Source: an uncultured Clostridium sp. (lineage in GTDB: Bacteria > Bacillota > Clostridia > Lachnospirales > Lachnospiraceae). From it: 26,533 bases of DNA. The stretch covers positions 1 through 26,533 of the forward strand of contig URUX01000009.1 in the NCBI GenBank assembly GCA_900551135.1, given 5' to 3'. The notes beneath the pieces are model-generated. The model made no database searches. It was not told the DNA's origin and was given only the letters and a program-made list of their open reading frames with translations. Positions 1 through 7,058 of the stretch are shown in pieces. The translations under genes and the position numbers were made by a program. Within the stretch, counting starts at the first letter, position 1, and the number at the start of each line of letters is the position of its first letter.

Positions 1-196
1 GGTAAAAATTAATGGTCTGTGTCTTTCCCGGCTGGGAAGAGGTTCTGGCATAGGCTTTCCGGTTCATTAAGGCATTAATCAGGGAAGATTTTCCTACGTT
101 GGACTTTCCTGCAAAAGCAAACTCCGGCAGCGTGTTTTCCGGAAGCTTGCTTCTAATACCGCAGACGGTTTCCAGATTTACATTTTTAATAATCAT
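1..196 (-). CDS. engB: Ribosome-biogenesis GTPase EngB/YsxC, N-terminal part (runs off the left edge)
   Basis: Only the first 65 codons are in the window. The reading begins MIIKNVNLETV and contains the G1/P-loop FAGKSNVGKSSLIN, then a switch-I-like stretch PGKTQTINFY, both typical of the TrmE-Era-EngA-EngB-Septin GTPases and specifically of EngB (YihA/YsxC). In that family the protein binds GTP and acts in assembly of the large ribosomal subunit in the cytoplasm. The start ATG overlaps the lon stop in an ATGA arrangement (193-196), so translation is probably coupled to lon, and lon-engB is a common order in Firmicutes. The G3-G5 motifs lie outside the window. The call rests on the N-terminus and gene order. 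Confidence 0.93.
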   Translation of the reverse strand, partial: MIIKNVNLETVCGIRSKLPENTLPEFAFAGKSNVGKSSLINALMNRKAYARTSSQPGKTQTINFY

Positions 197-2505
197 ACCA
201 GCGCCTCCTTTAATACGTCTTCCATGGTTTTTACATATACAATGTTCAGGCCCTTGGTAATCTCTTTGGAAAGTTCTGCAATGTCCGGAATATTCTTTTC
301 CGGAACCAGTACGGTCTGGATATGAGCCATCTTGGCTGCCAGCACCTTTTCCTTTAATCCTCCAATAGGAAGGACACGGCCTCTTAAGGTGATTTCTCCG
401 GTCATGGCAACCTTGGCTTTTACTGGCCGCTCTAACACGGCAGACAGCATAGCTGTAGCCATGGTAATGCCGGCAGACGGGCCGTCCTTGGGTACGGCTC
501 CTTCCGGAATATGAACATGAATGTCATGTTTTTCAAAGTAGTCGTCTGCTACCTGGTACTTTGGCGCTGCAGAACGAATATAAGTAAGAGCCGTCTGGGC
601 AGATTCTTTCATCACATCTCCCAACTGTCCGGTAAGCTGGAGATTTCCCTTTCCAGGCATGACGTTTACTTCTATCTGAAGGGTATCTCCGCCTACGCTG
701 GTCCATGCCAGTCCCCGCACAATGCCTACTTCATCTTCCTCATTGGCATCTGCAAAGGAAACTTTCTCTTTCCCCAGGTATTTCTCCAGACTGGATTCCG
801 TAATGCGGACTGCCTGCTTCTTATTTTCCAGAAATGCCCTGGCTGCTTTCCGGTACAATTCTCCAATCCGCCGTTCCAGGTTTCTCACTCCTGCTTCCCT
901 GGTATAATTGTGAATGACCTTTTGCAGCGCCCCGTCAGAAATGGATACCTGATCTTCGGTAAGGCCGTTTCGCTCTAACTGCTTTTTCATCAGGAAATTT
1001 TTGGCAATATGGAATTTTTCATTTTCCGTATAACTGGTAACCTCAATGATTTCCATACGATCCAACAATGGCCCCGGAATAGTCTGGGTGGTATTGGCAG
1101 TAGCAATAAACATGACCTGTGACAAGTCAATGGGAAGTTCTACGTAATGATCCCGGAATTTTACGTTCTGCTCTCCGTCCAGAACTTCCAGAAGTGCAGA
1201 AGACGTATCTCCCTTATAATCGCTGCTGACCTTGTCGATCTCGTCCAGAAGCATCAGCGGATTGCTGACTCCTGCCTGTCTCAGACCGTCTACCAGACGG
1301 CCTGGCATAGCGCCTACATAGGTTCTTCTGTGTCCCCGAATCTCTGCTTCATCCCGGACGCCGCCTAAACTAATCCGCACATACTTTTTATTTAATGCCC
1401 TTGCCACAGAACGGGCAATAGACGTCTTACCGGTTCCCGGAGGGCCAACCAGACAGAGAATCGGACTTACGCCTTTTTCTGTCAGGCTTCTGACTGCCAG
1501 ATACTCCAGGATTCTCTCTTTTACCTTTTCCAGTCCGTAATGGTCTTCATTCAGGACTTCTTCTGCGTGCCTGATGTCATTATTGTCTCTGGAAACCTTT
1601 TTCCATGGCAGATCTAACAGCGTTTCAATATATGTGCGGCTGACATTGCTCTCCGGACTGCTGCCCGGAATTAATTTCAGCCGTCCAATCTCTTTTGCAA
1701 TTTTATCCTTTACTTCCTTATCTGCCTTTAAGGTTTTCAGACGCTTCTCGTATTCTTCTGCGTCTGATTCTGTATTGTCTTCTCCCAGTTCTTCCCGGAT
1801 AATCCGAAGCTGTTCTCTTAAAATATAGTCTTTCTGGTTCTTATTAATTGCGTCCCGTACTTTTTCCTGAAGTTCTTTTTTAATCCGAAGGATTTCCAGT
1901 TCTGAAATCAGGGTATTAACTACCCGTTCATACCGTTCTTCCAAATCCAGGCTTTCCAGCACTTCCTGGCGCATGGTATAATCCCATGGCATCTGAATTG
2001 CAATCTGGTCTAACAATTCTCCCAAATCTTCCAGTATCATCAGGCCTGGCAGAAGTTCTTTGGCAATCCGCGGGTTTTCTTTTCCAAATTCTTCCAGTTT
2101 GTCTTTGATAATCCGAACCATGGCTTCCTTTGCAGAAAGGGACAGATTGTCATCCTCTCTGTCAATCAGTTCGATTTCCCCGATTAATGCCGGTTCTGTA
2201 CTGTCAAAATCCAGCAGAATTCCCTTTTGCTCTCCTTCTACCATAACCCGGATTACACCGTCCGGCAGCTTTACCAGCTGTTTAATCTTTGCCACACAGC
2301 CCACATGGTATAAATCTTCAATAGCCGGATCTGCTGTGTCAGTCTGACGCTGGGCAACTAAAAAGGCCTGCTGCTCTCCCACCATTGCTTTTTCCATAGC
2401 TGCTTTGGATTTGGTTCTGCTGATGTCAAAATGAACGATCATTTTGGGAAGGACAGCAAGACCCCGCAATGCAATCACAGGTATGGTAATGGTTCTGTCT
2501 TCCAT
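193..2505 (-). CDS. lon: ATP-dependent endopeptidase La (LonA)
   Basis: 770 residues, the usual LonA length. Order of domains: N-terminal substrate-binding LON domain (about 1-200), coiled helical linker (200-300), AAA+ module with Walker A GPPGTGKT (354-361) and Walker B LMLLDEID (417-424), then the serine-lysine protease domain. The catalytic dyad is visible as Ser677 in PKDGPSAG and Lys718 in GGLKEK. It is a soluble hexameric protease of misfolded and regulatory proteins; no transmembrane insert is present, so it is LonA, not the membrane LonB type. Start chosen at the ATG preceded by GGAGGAGATAAA. It follows clpX after a terminator-like hairpin, and its last codon overlaps engB. I did not find a convincing promoter in the 60 bases between that hairpin and the start, and saw no CIRCE or CtsR operator. 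Confidence 0.97.
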   Translation of the reverse strand: MEDRTITIPVIALRGLAVLPKMIVHFDISRTKSKAAMEKAMVGEQQAFLVAQRQTDTADPAIEDLYHVGCVAKIKQLVKLPDGVIRVMVEGEQKGILLDFDSTEPALIGEIELIDREDDNLSLSAKEAMVRIIKDKLEEFGKENPRIAKELLPGLMILEDLGELLDQIAIQMPWDYTMRQEVLESLDLEERYERVVNTLISELEILRIKKELQEKVRDAINKNQKDYILREQLRIIREELGEDNTESDAEEYEKRLKTLKADKEVKDKIAKEIGRLKLIPGSSPESNVSRTYIETLLDLPWKKVSRDNNDIRHAEEVLNEDHYGLEKVKERILEYLAVRSLTEKGVSPILCLVGPPGTGKTSIARSVARALNKKYVRISLGGVRDEAEIRGHRRTYVGAMPGRLVDGLRQAGVSNPLMLLDEIDKVSSDYKGDTSSALLEVLDGEQNVKFRDHYVELPIDLSQVMFIATANTTQTIPGPLLDRMEIIEVTSYTENEKFHIAKNFLMKKQLERNGLTEDQVSISDGALQKVIHNYTREAGVRNLERRIGELYRKAARAFLENKKQAVRITESSLEKYLGKEKVSFADANEEDEVGIVRGLAWTSVGGDTLQIEVNVMPGKGNLQLTGQLGDVMKESAQTALTYIRSAAPKYQVADDYFEKHDIHVHIPEGAVPKDGPSAGITMATAMLSAVLERPVKAKVAMTGEITLRGRVLPIGGLKEKVLAAKMAHIQTVLVPEKNIPDIAELSKEITKGLNIVYVKTMEDVLKEALV

Positions 2506-2561
2506 TTTATCTCCTCCTAATGCAACGTTCTCACTCTAAGCGTTCTTGTCTCTCTATTGAT

Positions 2562-2602
2562 AAAAAGGGCCATTGCATATGGTTCAATCTATGCAACAGC
2601 CC
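2562..2602 (-). terminator. Rho-independent terminator between clpX and lon
   Basis: On the minus strand a 13-bp stem (arms 2590-2602 and 2567-2579, two G-U pairs) encloses a 10-base loop and is followed by five T (2562-2566). It lies just after the clpX stop and before the lon ribosome site, so it should end or reduce transcription from tig-clpPX into lon. Confidence 0.8.
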
Positions 2603-2615
2603 ATATCAGGAGTAT

Positions 2616-3914
2616 TTATGCAATCTCTCCGGTTTTATCTTTCTTTAATCTGGACGTCATTTTTCTCGGAACTGCCGTATCCCGGTATACAATCTCCGGC
2701 TGGCCTTTTCCCTCAATTACATCTTTGGTAATGGTGCAGATTCCAATGGTATCATCCGATGGAATCTCATACATAATGTCTGTCATTACCTTTTCAATAA
2801 TGGAACGAAGACCTCTGGCTCCTGTCTTTCTCTCTACTGCCTCTTTTGCAATGGCTGCAAGAGCGTCGTCTGTAAATTCCAGCTTTACATCATCCAGTTC
2901 AAACAGTTTCTCATACTGCTTGGTCAAGGCATTTTTCGGCTCAGACAAAATCTTCACCAAAGCAGGCTCATCCAGCAGTCTTAAAGAAACCACAACCGGC
3001 ACGCGGCCAATAAACTCAGGGATCAGGCCATATTTCGTCAAATCCTGAGGCATCACCTGCTGCAGTAAATCGTCTAATTTTCTCTCGTTTTTATCTACAA
3101 TCTCTGCATTAAAACCAATGGAACTGGTGCTCAGCCGGCCTTCAACAATCTTTTCCAGACCGTCAAATGCACCGCCGCAGATAAACAGAATATTGGTTGT
3201 ATCAATCTGCAGAAGTTCCTGATGCGGATGCTTTCTGCCGCCCTGAGGCGGAACACTGGCTACTGTGCCTTCCAGAATCTTTAACAGCGCCTGCTGCACG
3301 CCTTCTCCGGACACATCTCTGGTAATTGATACATTTTCTGACTTTTTGGTAATCTTATCAATCTCGTCAATGTAGATAATACCGTACTCGGCTTTTGCAA
3401 TATCATAGTCTGCTGCCTGAATCAGCTTAAGGAGAATATTTTCCACATCCTCGCCTACGTAACCTGCCTCTGTAAGGGCAGTAGCGTCTGCAATGGCAAA
3501 GGGAACTCCCAAAATTCTTGCAAGCGTCTGAGCCAGGTAGGTTTTACCGGAACCTGTGGGGCCAAGCATTAAAATGTTGCTTTTCTGAACCTCTACATCC
3601 AGCTTCTTTCTGGAGGTAATTCTCTTATAATGGTTGTAAACGGCTACGGAAAGAACTTTCTTCGCCTCGTCCTGTCCAATGACATACTCGTCTAAAAACT
3701 CTTTTAATTCCTTGGGTTTCAGCAGGTTGATATCATCCAGTTCAGAAGAAGTATCCAGTTCATCTCCCAGTTCTTCCTCCAAAATCTCGCCGCAGAGTTC
3801 AATACATTCATCACAGATAAATACATTGTTGTTTCCGGCAATTAACTTTCTTACCTGATCCTGGGTCTTGCCGCAAAAGGAGCAGCGCACCTTTTCATCT
3901 GGTCTGATTGGCAT
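2616..3914 (-). CDS. clpX: ATP-dependent Clp protease ATP-binding subunit ClpX
   Basis: 432 residues. The N-terminal zinc-binding domain has CxxC pairs C11/C14 and C34/C37. The AAA+ module has Walker A GPTGSGKT (118-125), the pore loop GYVG (151-154), Walker B IIYIDEID (179-186), an RKH loop (227-229) and the ClpP-docking IGF loop (266-268). ClpX unfolds substrates, including SsrA-tagged proteins, and feeds them to ClpP. The gene starts 26 bases after the clpP stop, with GGTGG upstream of the ATG, so the two are almost certainly co-transcribed. All key motifs are intact. Confidence 0.98.
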   Translation of the reverse strand: MPIRPDEKVRCSFCGKTQDQVRKLIAGNNNVFICDECIELCGEILEEELGDELDTSSELDDINLLKPKELKEFLDEYVIGQDEAKKVLSVAVYNHYKRITSRKKLDVEVQKSNILMLGPTGSGKTYLAQTLARILGVPFAIADATALTEAGYVGEDVENILLKLIQAADYDIAKAEYGIIYIDEIDKITKKSENVSITRDVSGEGVQQALLKILEGTVASVPPQGGRKHPHQELLQIDTTNILFICGGAFDGLEKIVEGRLSTSSIGFNAEIVDKNERKLDDLLQQVMPQDLTKYGLIPEFIGRVPVVVSLRLLDEPALVKILSEPKNALTKQYEKLFELDDVKLEFTDDALAAIAKEAVERKTGARGLRSIIEKVMTDIMYEIPSDDTIGICTITKDVIEGKGQPEIVYRDTAVPRKMTSRLKKDKTGEIA

Positions 3915-3940
3915 ATTTCCACCTTTCCTTAACGGGCCAG

Positions 3941-4522
3941 TTAATGACTTGCAATTACTGCGTCAACCAGACCGTATTCTTTGGCTTCCAGAGCGCTCAT
4001 ATAATTGTCTCTCTCTGTATCCCGTTCAATCACCTCTAGAGGCTGTCCGGTGTTGGCCGCTAATATTTCATTTAATTTCTTTTTGGTTCTTAAAATGTGA
4101 TCTGCCACAATCTTAATATCGGTTGCCTGTCCCTGTGCTCCGCCGGAAGGCTGGTGAATCATAATTTCAGCATTTGGAAGAGCAAATCTCTTTCCCTTTG
4201 CGCCGCTGGACAGAAGGAATGCGCCCATGCTGGCAGCCATACCGATACAAACGGTAGATACGTCGCATTTAATATAATTCATGGTATCGTAAATTGCCAT
4301 ACCGGCCGTAACGGAACCGCCCGGGCTGTTGATGTAGAAGTTAATGTCTTTTCCCGGATCTTCGGACTCTAAGAATAACAGCTGAGCCACTACCAGGCTG
4401 GCAGTTACGTCGTTTACTTCTTCGCCTAAAAAAACGATTCTGTCTTTTAACAGACGGGAATAAATATCATAGGAGCGCTCGCCCCTGCTGGTTGATTCAA
4501 TGACATAAGGCACTAAACTCAT
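3941..4522 (-). CDS. clpP: ATP-dependent Clp protease proteolytic subunit ClpP
   Basis: 193 residues, the normal length. The catalytic triad reads Ser98 (GMAASMG), His123 (MIHQPSGG) and Asp172 (ERDTERDN), the same numbering as Bacillus ClpP. It forms the tetradecameric serine-protease barrel that works with ClpX, encoded immediately downstream. The Shine-Dalgarno is AAAGGAG ahead of the ATG. The 137-base gap back to tig holds interleaved inverted repeats but no clear promoter, so expression probably depends on the tig promoter at least in part. Confidence 0.98.
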   Translation of the reverse strand: MSLVPYVIESTSRGERSYDIYSRLLKDRIVFLGEEVNDVTASLVVAQLLFLESEDPGKDINFYINSPGGSVTAGMAIYDTMNYIKCDVSTVCIGMAASMGAFLLSSGAKGKRFALPNAEIMIHQPSGGAQGQATDIKIVADHILRTKKKLNEILAANTGQPLEVIERDTERDNYMSALEAKEYGLVDAVIASH

Positions 4523-4565
4523 ATTTTTACTCCTTTCTTGTACGGCTGCGTGCTGCCGCCGTCAA

Positions 4566-4624
4566 ATAACAGGAAGTTGCAGGCAGGAGTCCTGACTGTT
4601 ATGCGTCCCCCTTTCTGCAACTTC
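4566..4624 (-). other. Interleaved inverted repeats (possible pseudoknot) in the tig-clpP gap
   Basis: Arm pair 1 is GAAGTTGCAG (4573-4582) with CTGCAACTTC (4615-4624), 10 bp perfect. Arm pair 2 is ATAACAG (4566-4572) with CTGTTAT (4596-4602), 7 bp perfect. The pairs interleave, so on RNA they form either a pseudoknot or two competing stems. There is no T-run after them, so this is not a simple terminator. It lies about 45-100 bases upstream of the clpP start. Confidence 0.55.
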
Positions 4625-4659
4625 TCCATGTGGTACTCAAGACCTGGGTATGGGGCAAA

Positions 4660-5946
4660 TTAAACCAGCTTTGCCTCTGCCACCAGGAAGTCTACTGCTT
4701 CCTGAACAGCCAGATCCTTCTTCATCTGCTCTTTTTCAAACTCACCCATGTATTCTTTCAGCTTTTCAACTTCCATCTTGTAAGCGTCAGCCATCTTCTG
4801 AAGTTCTTCGTCTACGCGCTCGTCAGAAATCTGGATGTTCTCAGCTGCTGCTACTGCTTCCAGTACCAGTCTGGTCTGGATTTTGCGGACTGCCTGAGGC
4901 TTCATCTGCTCCTTTAAGGTCTCTACGGTCATACCGGTATACTTCATATACTGGTCGAAGGAGATTCCCTGGCTCTGCATTCTCTGTGCAGTATCCTGAA
5001 GCATGTTCATAACCTCATTGTCTACCATAGCGTCCGGAAGATCCATAGATGCATTGGCAACAACTTTCTCTACTACATGGTTCTCATTTTCTGTTGCTGC
5101 TGCTTTTTCTTTCTTCTCAGCCAGTTTCTTGCGGGTGTCTTCTTTATACTCGTCTAAAGTCTCAAACTCGGAAACTTCGCTTGCAAACTCATCATTTAAC
5201 TCTGGAAGTTCTTTTACTTTGATTTCTTTTACTGTTACCTTAAACATTGCAGGCTTATTAGCCAGTTCCTTTGCATGGTACTCAGCAGGGAACGTTACGT
5301 TTACTTCGCACTCTTCGCCAATGTTCTTGCCGATTAACTGCTCTTCAAAGGTATCGATAAAGGAATGGGAGCCAATGGTCAGAGGATAGTCGGTACCCTT
5401 GCCGCCGTCAAATGGCTGGCCGTCAACAAAGCCTTCAAAATCTACGACTGTCTGGTCGCCGTCTTCTACTGCTCTGTCTTCTACTGCTACCAGTCTTGCA
5501 TTCTGATCCTGAACTTTCTTAAGTTCTTTCTCTACATCCTCATCGGTTACAGATGCGTCTGCCTTCTCTACCTCGATGCCCTTGTAGTCGCCCAGGGTAA
5601 CTTCCGGCTTAACAGCTACCGTAGCGGTATAGATAAAATCTTTGCCCTTTTCAATCTGGGTAATATCAATCTCAGGTCTGGAAACAATCTCCAGGCCGCT
5701 TTCCTTCATAGCATCCGGATAGCTTGCGTCAATAGCGTCATTTGCTGCATCCTCATAGAATACGCCAGCGCCGTACATCTTCTCGATCATGGCCTGCGGA
5801 GCCTTTCCTTTACGGAAACCTGGAATATTGAATCTGTTTTTATTTTTGTCATAGGCTGCCTTAATTGCCTTATCAAACTGCTCAGCCGGTACTTCCACGG
5901 TCAGCTTCGCCATGTTCTTTTCTAACTTTTCTACTTGTAAACTCAT
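4660..5946 (-). CDS. tig: Trigger factor (ribosome-associated peptidyl-prolyl isomerase and chaperone)
   Basis: 428 residues from the start MSLQVEKLEKNM. The ribosome-docking signature region GFRKGKAP is present near residue 45, followed by the FKBP-type isomerase domain (about 150-245) and the long helical C-terminal chaperone domain. It binds nascent chains at the ribosome exit. A longer reading frame begins 63 bases upstream, but the ATG at 5946 has a strong AAGGAGG about 10 bases upstream and matches the family's N-terminus, so I take that start. tig leads the clpP-clpX block, as in many Firmicutes. A promoter is visible upstream at 6016-6045. Confidence 0.97.
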   Translation of the reverse strand: MSLQVEKLEKNMAKLTVEVPAEQFDKAIKAAYDKNKNRFNIPGFRKGKAPQAMIEKMYGAGVFYEDAANDAIDASYPDAMKESGLEIVSRPEIDITQIEKGKDFIYTATVAVKPEVTLGDYKGIEVEKADASVTDEDVEKELKKVQDQNARLVAVEDRAVEDGDQTVVDFEGFVDGQPFDGGKGTDYPLTIGSHSFIDTFEEQLIGKNIGEECEVNVTFPAEYHAKELANKPAMFKVTVKEIKVKELPELNDEFASEVSEFETLDEYKEDTRKKLAEKKEKAAATENENHVVEKVVANASMDLPDAMVDNEVMNMLQDTAQRMQSQGISFDQYMKYTGMTVETLKEQMKPQAVRKIQTRLVLEAVAAAENIQISDERVDEELQKMADAYKMEVEKLKEYMGEFEKEQMKKDLAVQEAVDFLVAEAKLV

Positions 5947-6015
5947 AGTATGGGTTCCTCCTTGAATAATATGTGAACCGCCATTTCTCCACAGGGCGTT
6001 ACACTTCAAGGTACG

Positions 6016-6045
6016 ATTATATCATAAGAAATACGTAAATGCCAG
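6016..6045 (-). promoter_or_regulatory. Probable sigma-A promoter of tig-clpPX
   Basis: On the minus strand a perfect TATAAT (6016-6021) is preceded at 18 bases by CTGGCA (6040-6045), 4 of 6 to the -35 consensus. The predicted start is about 65 bases upstream of the tig ATG. Confidence 0.65.
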
Positions 6046-6083
6046 TCCTATTTTGCTTTTAATTATAAAATTTTACGTAACAA

Positions 6084-6160
6084 TTCAGGACGGCGGGAAA
6101 TCTGGTGGAATCTCCGTGCTTCTTGACTGCAGTAAGCGGTCAAGAAGATGCCGTCCTGAA
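6084..6160 (-). other. Compact three-way-junction inverted-repeat element (RNA-like) downstream of the SIMPL gene
   Basis: The outer stem is 11 bp perfect (6084-6094 with 6150-6160). It encloses a 9-bp perfect hairpin (6119-6127 with 6139-6147, 11-base loop) and a 6-bp hairpin with one G-U on the minus strand (about 6096-6101 with 6110-6115). Only 1-3 unpaired bases separate the stems. The element lies between the SIMPL stop and the tig promoter. No real T-run follows on the minus strand, so it is not a standard terminator. It matches no RNA class that I recognise. Confidence 0.55.
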
Positions 6161-6164
6161 CCGC

Positions 6165-6176
6165 TGCAAGCTTGCA
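6165..6176. repeat. Perfect 12-bp palindrome TGCAAGCTTGCA
   Basis: Self-complementary 12-mer immediately after the stop codon of the SIMPL lipoprotein gene. It may extend the stem structure of the adjacent element or be chance. Confidence 0.4.
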
Positions 6177-6177
6177 A

Positions 6178-6963
6178 TTATCTTGGCTGAATCTGAAAAC
6201 TTATGGTTATCTGTGCTTCTACCTCCAGTTCTCCCGCTTCTACGCTCATGGAACTGCCTGCCTTAGATGTTTCTGCAACGGCTATCATATCTGCCTTCGC
6301 ATTGGCCGGAGCATAGCGTACCGCCGGATTTTCTCCGTATTCGCTGATATTTTTTACATCCAGAACCTGAAAGCTTCCTGCCTCTCCCATGGCCTCGGCC
6401 TTTTCCTTGGCAGCCGTTACCGCCTTTTTTAATGCTTCGGCATAAACCTCATCATAATCGCTGCACATATATTTCACATACTCGATGGAATTGGCGCCTG
6501 CTGAAACGGTTCCTCCCAGCAGCGTTCCTACCTGTTCCACAGGAACTCCGGAAACCGTTATCCGGGTGTTCATCTCGTATCCGTTCAGTATTTGTCCGCC
6601 CTCCTCTGTCCATCTGTATCTGGGGTATAAGTCATATCCAGATGTCTGTACAGATTTGTCTTCGATTCCCTGTGATTTTAAATATTCCAGGACTTTGCTT
6701 AAGGACTCTTCGTTTTTCATTTGACAGCCAGGCGCTTCCTCATCTTCCGAATGGATACTTAAGGACAGTTCCGCCACATCCGGGACTGCCCGCACGGTTG
6801 CCCTGCTCTGTACCGTCACCTGTCCGTTTTCATCTCCCTGATACTGGTGAACACGGAATTCCTGTGGAATCATCACGCTGCTGTCCGTTCCTGCTGTACA
6901 TCCTGCTGCTGACAGCGCCATAAAACAGGCAAGGCCCGCTGCTGCATACTGTTTCATCCTCAT
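6178..6963 (-). CDS. SIMPL (DUF541) domain lipoprotein
   Basis: 261 residues. The N-terminus is a lipoprotein signal peptide with lipobox LSAAGC (Cys22 by my count), so the mature protein should be anchored outside the membrane. The rest matches the SIMPL/DUF541 pattern: an early strand VTVQSRATVRAVPDVAELSLS, then a repeated helix-strand module with YDLYPRY and a late stretch TAAKEKAEAMGEA. SIMPL proteins are periplasmic or surface proteins whose biochemical role is poorly defined. The start ATG has AAGGAGG seven bases upstream, but that ribosome site lies inside a 12-bp perfect hairpin (6968-7015), which may reduce translation or end upstream transcription. Confidence 0.85.
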   Translation of the reverse strand: MRMKQYAAAGLACFMALSAAGCTAGTDSSVMIPQEFRVHQYQGDENGQVTVQSRATVRAVPDVAELSLSIHSEDEEAPGCQMKNEESLSKVLEYLKSQGIEDKSVQTSGYDLYPRYRWTEEGGQILNGYEMNTRITVSGVPVEQVGTLLGGTVSAGANSIEYVKYMCSDYDEVYAEALKKAVTAAKEKAEAMGEAGSFQVLDVKNISEYGENPAVRYAPANAKADMIAVAETSKAGSSMSVEAGELEVEAQITISFQIQPR

Positions 6964-6965
6964 AT

Positions 6966-7015
6966 AAAAACCTCCTTATCATGGCAGTATTTCTACTTTC
7001 ATTATAAGGAGGTTT
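6966..7015 (-). terminator. Terminator-like hairpin that also holds the SIMPL ribosome site
   Basis: Arms 7004-7015 and 6968-6979 form a 12-bp perfect stem. On the minus strand the 3' arm is ATAAGGAGGTTT and runs into TTTTT (6966-6970), so it resembles a Rho-independent terminator of the upstream membrane-protein gene. The same arm is the Shine-Dalgarno of the SIMPL gene and pairs fully with an anti-Shine-Dalgarno AAACCTCCTTAT. The loop contains a small AGTA-GAAA-TACT hairpin. Confidence 0.7.
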
Positions 7016-7058
7016 CCATTTTTTTGTTTTTCTTTTCTCTTAAAAAGTCTTTACAACT

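Noticed and set aside
511..978. 155-codon plus-strand frame inside lon
   Set aside because: It is the antisense shadow of a strongly conserved lon protease domain, with no ribosome site and no recognisable domain.
5947..6009. Upstream extension of trigger factor by 21 codons
   Set aside because: The extension covers the ribosome site AAGGAGG of the internal ATG and is absent from the family's normal N-terminus.
6073..6080. TTACGTAA palindrome near the tig promoter, with a further TACGTA at 6032-6037
   Set aside because: Eight and six base pairs in AT-rich DNA are expected by chance; no matching copies at other promoters in the window.
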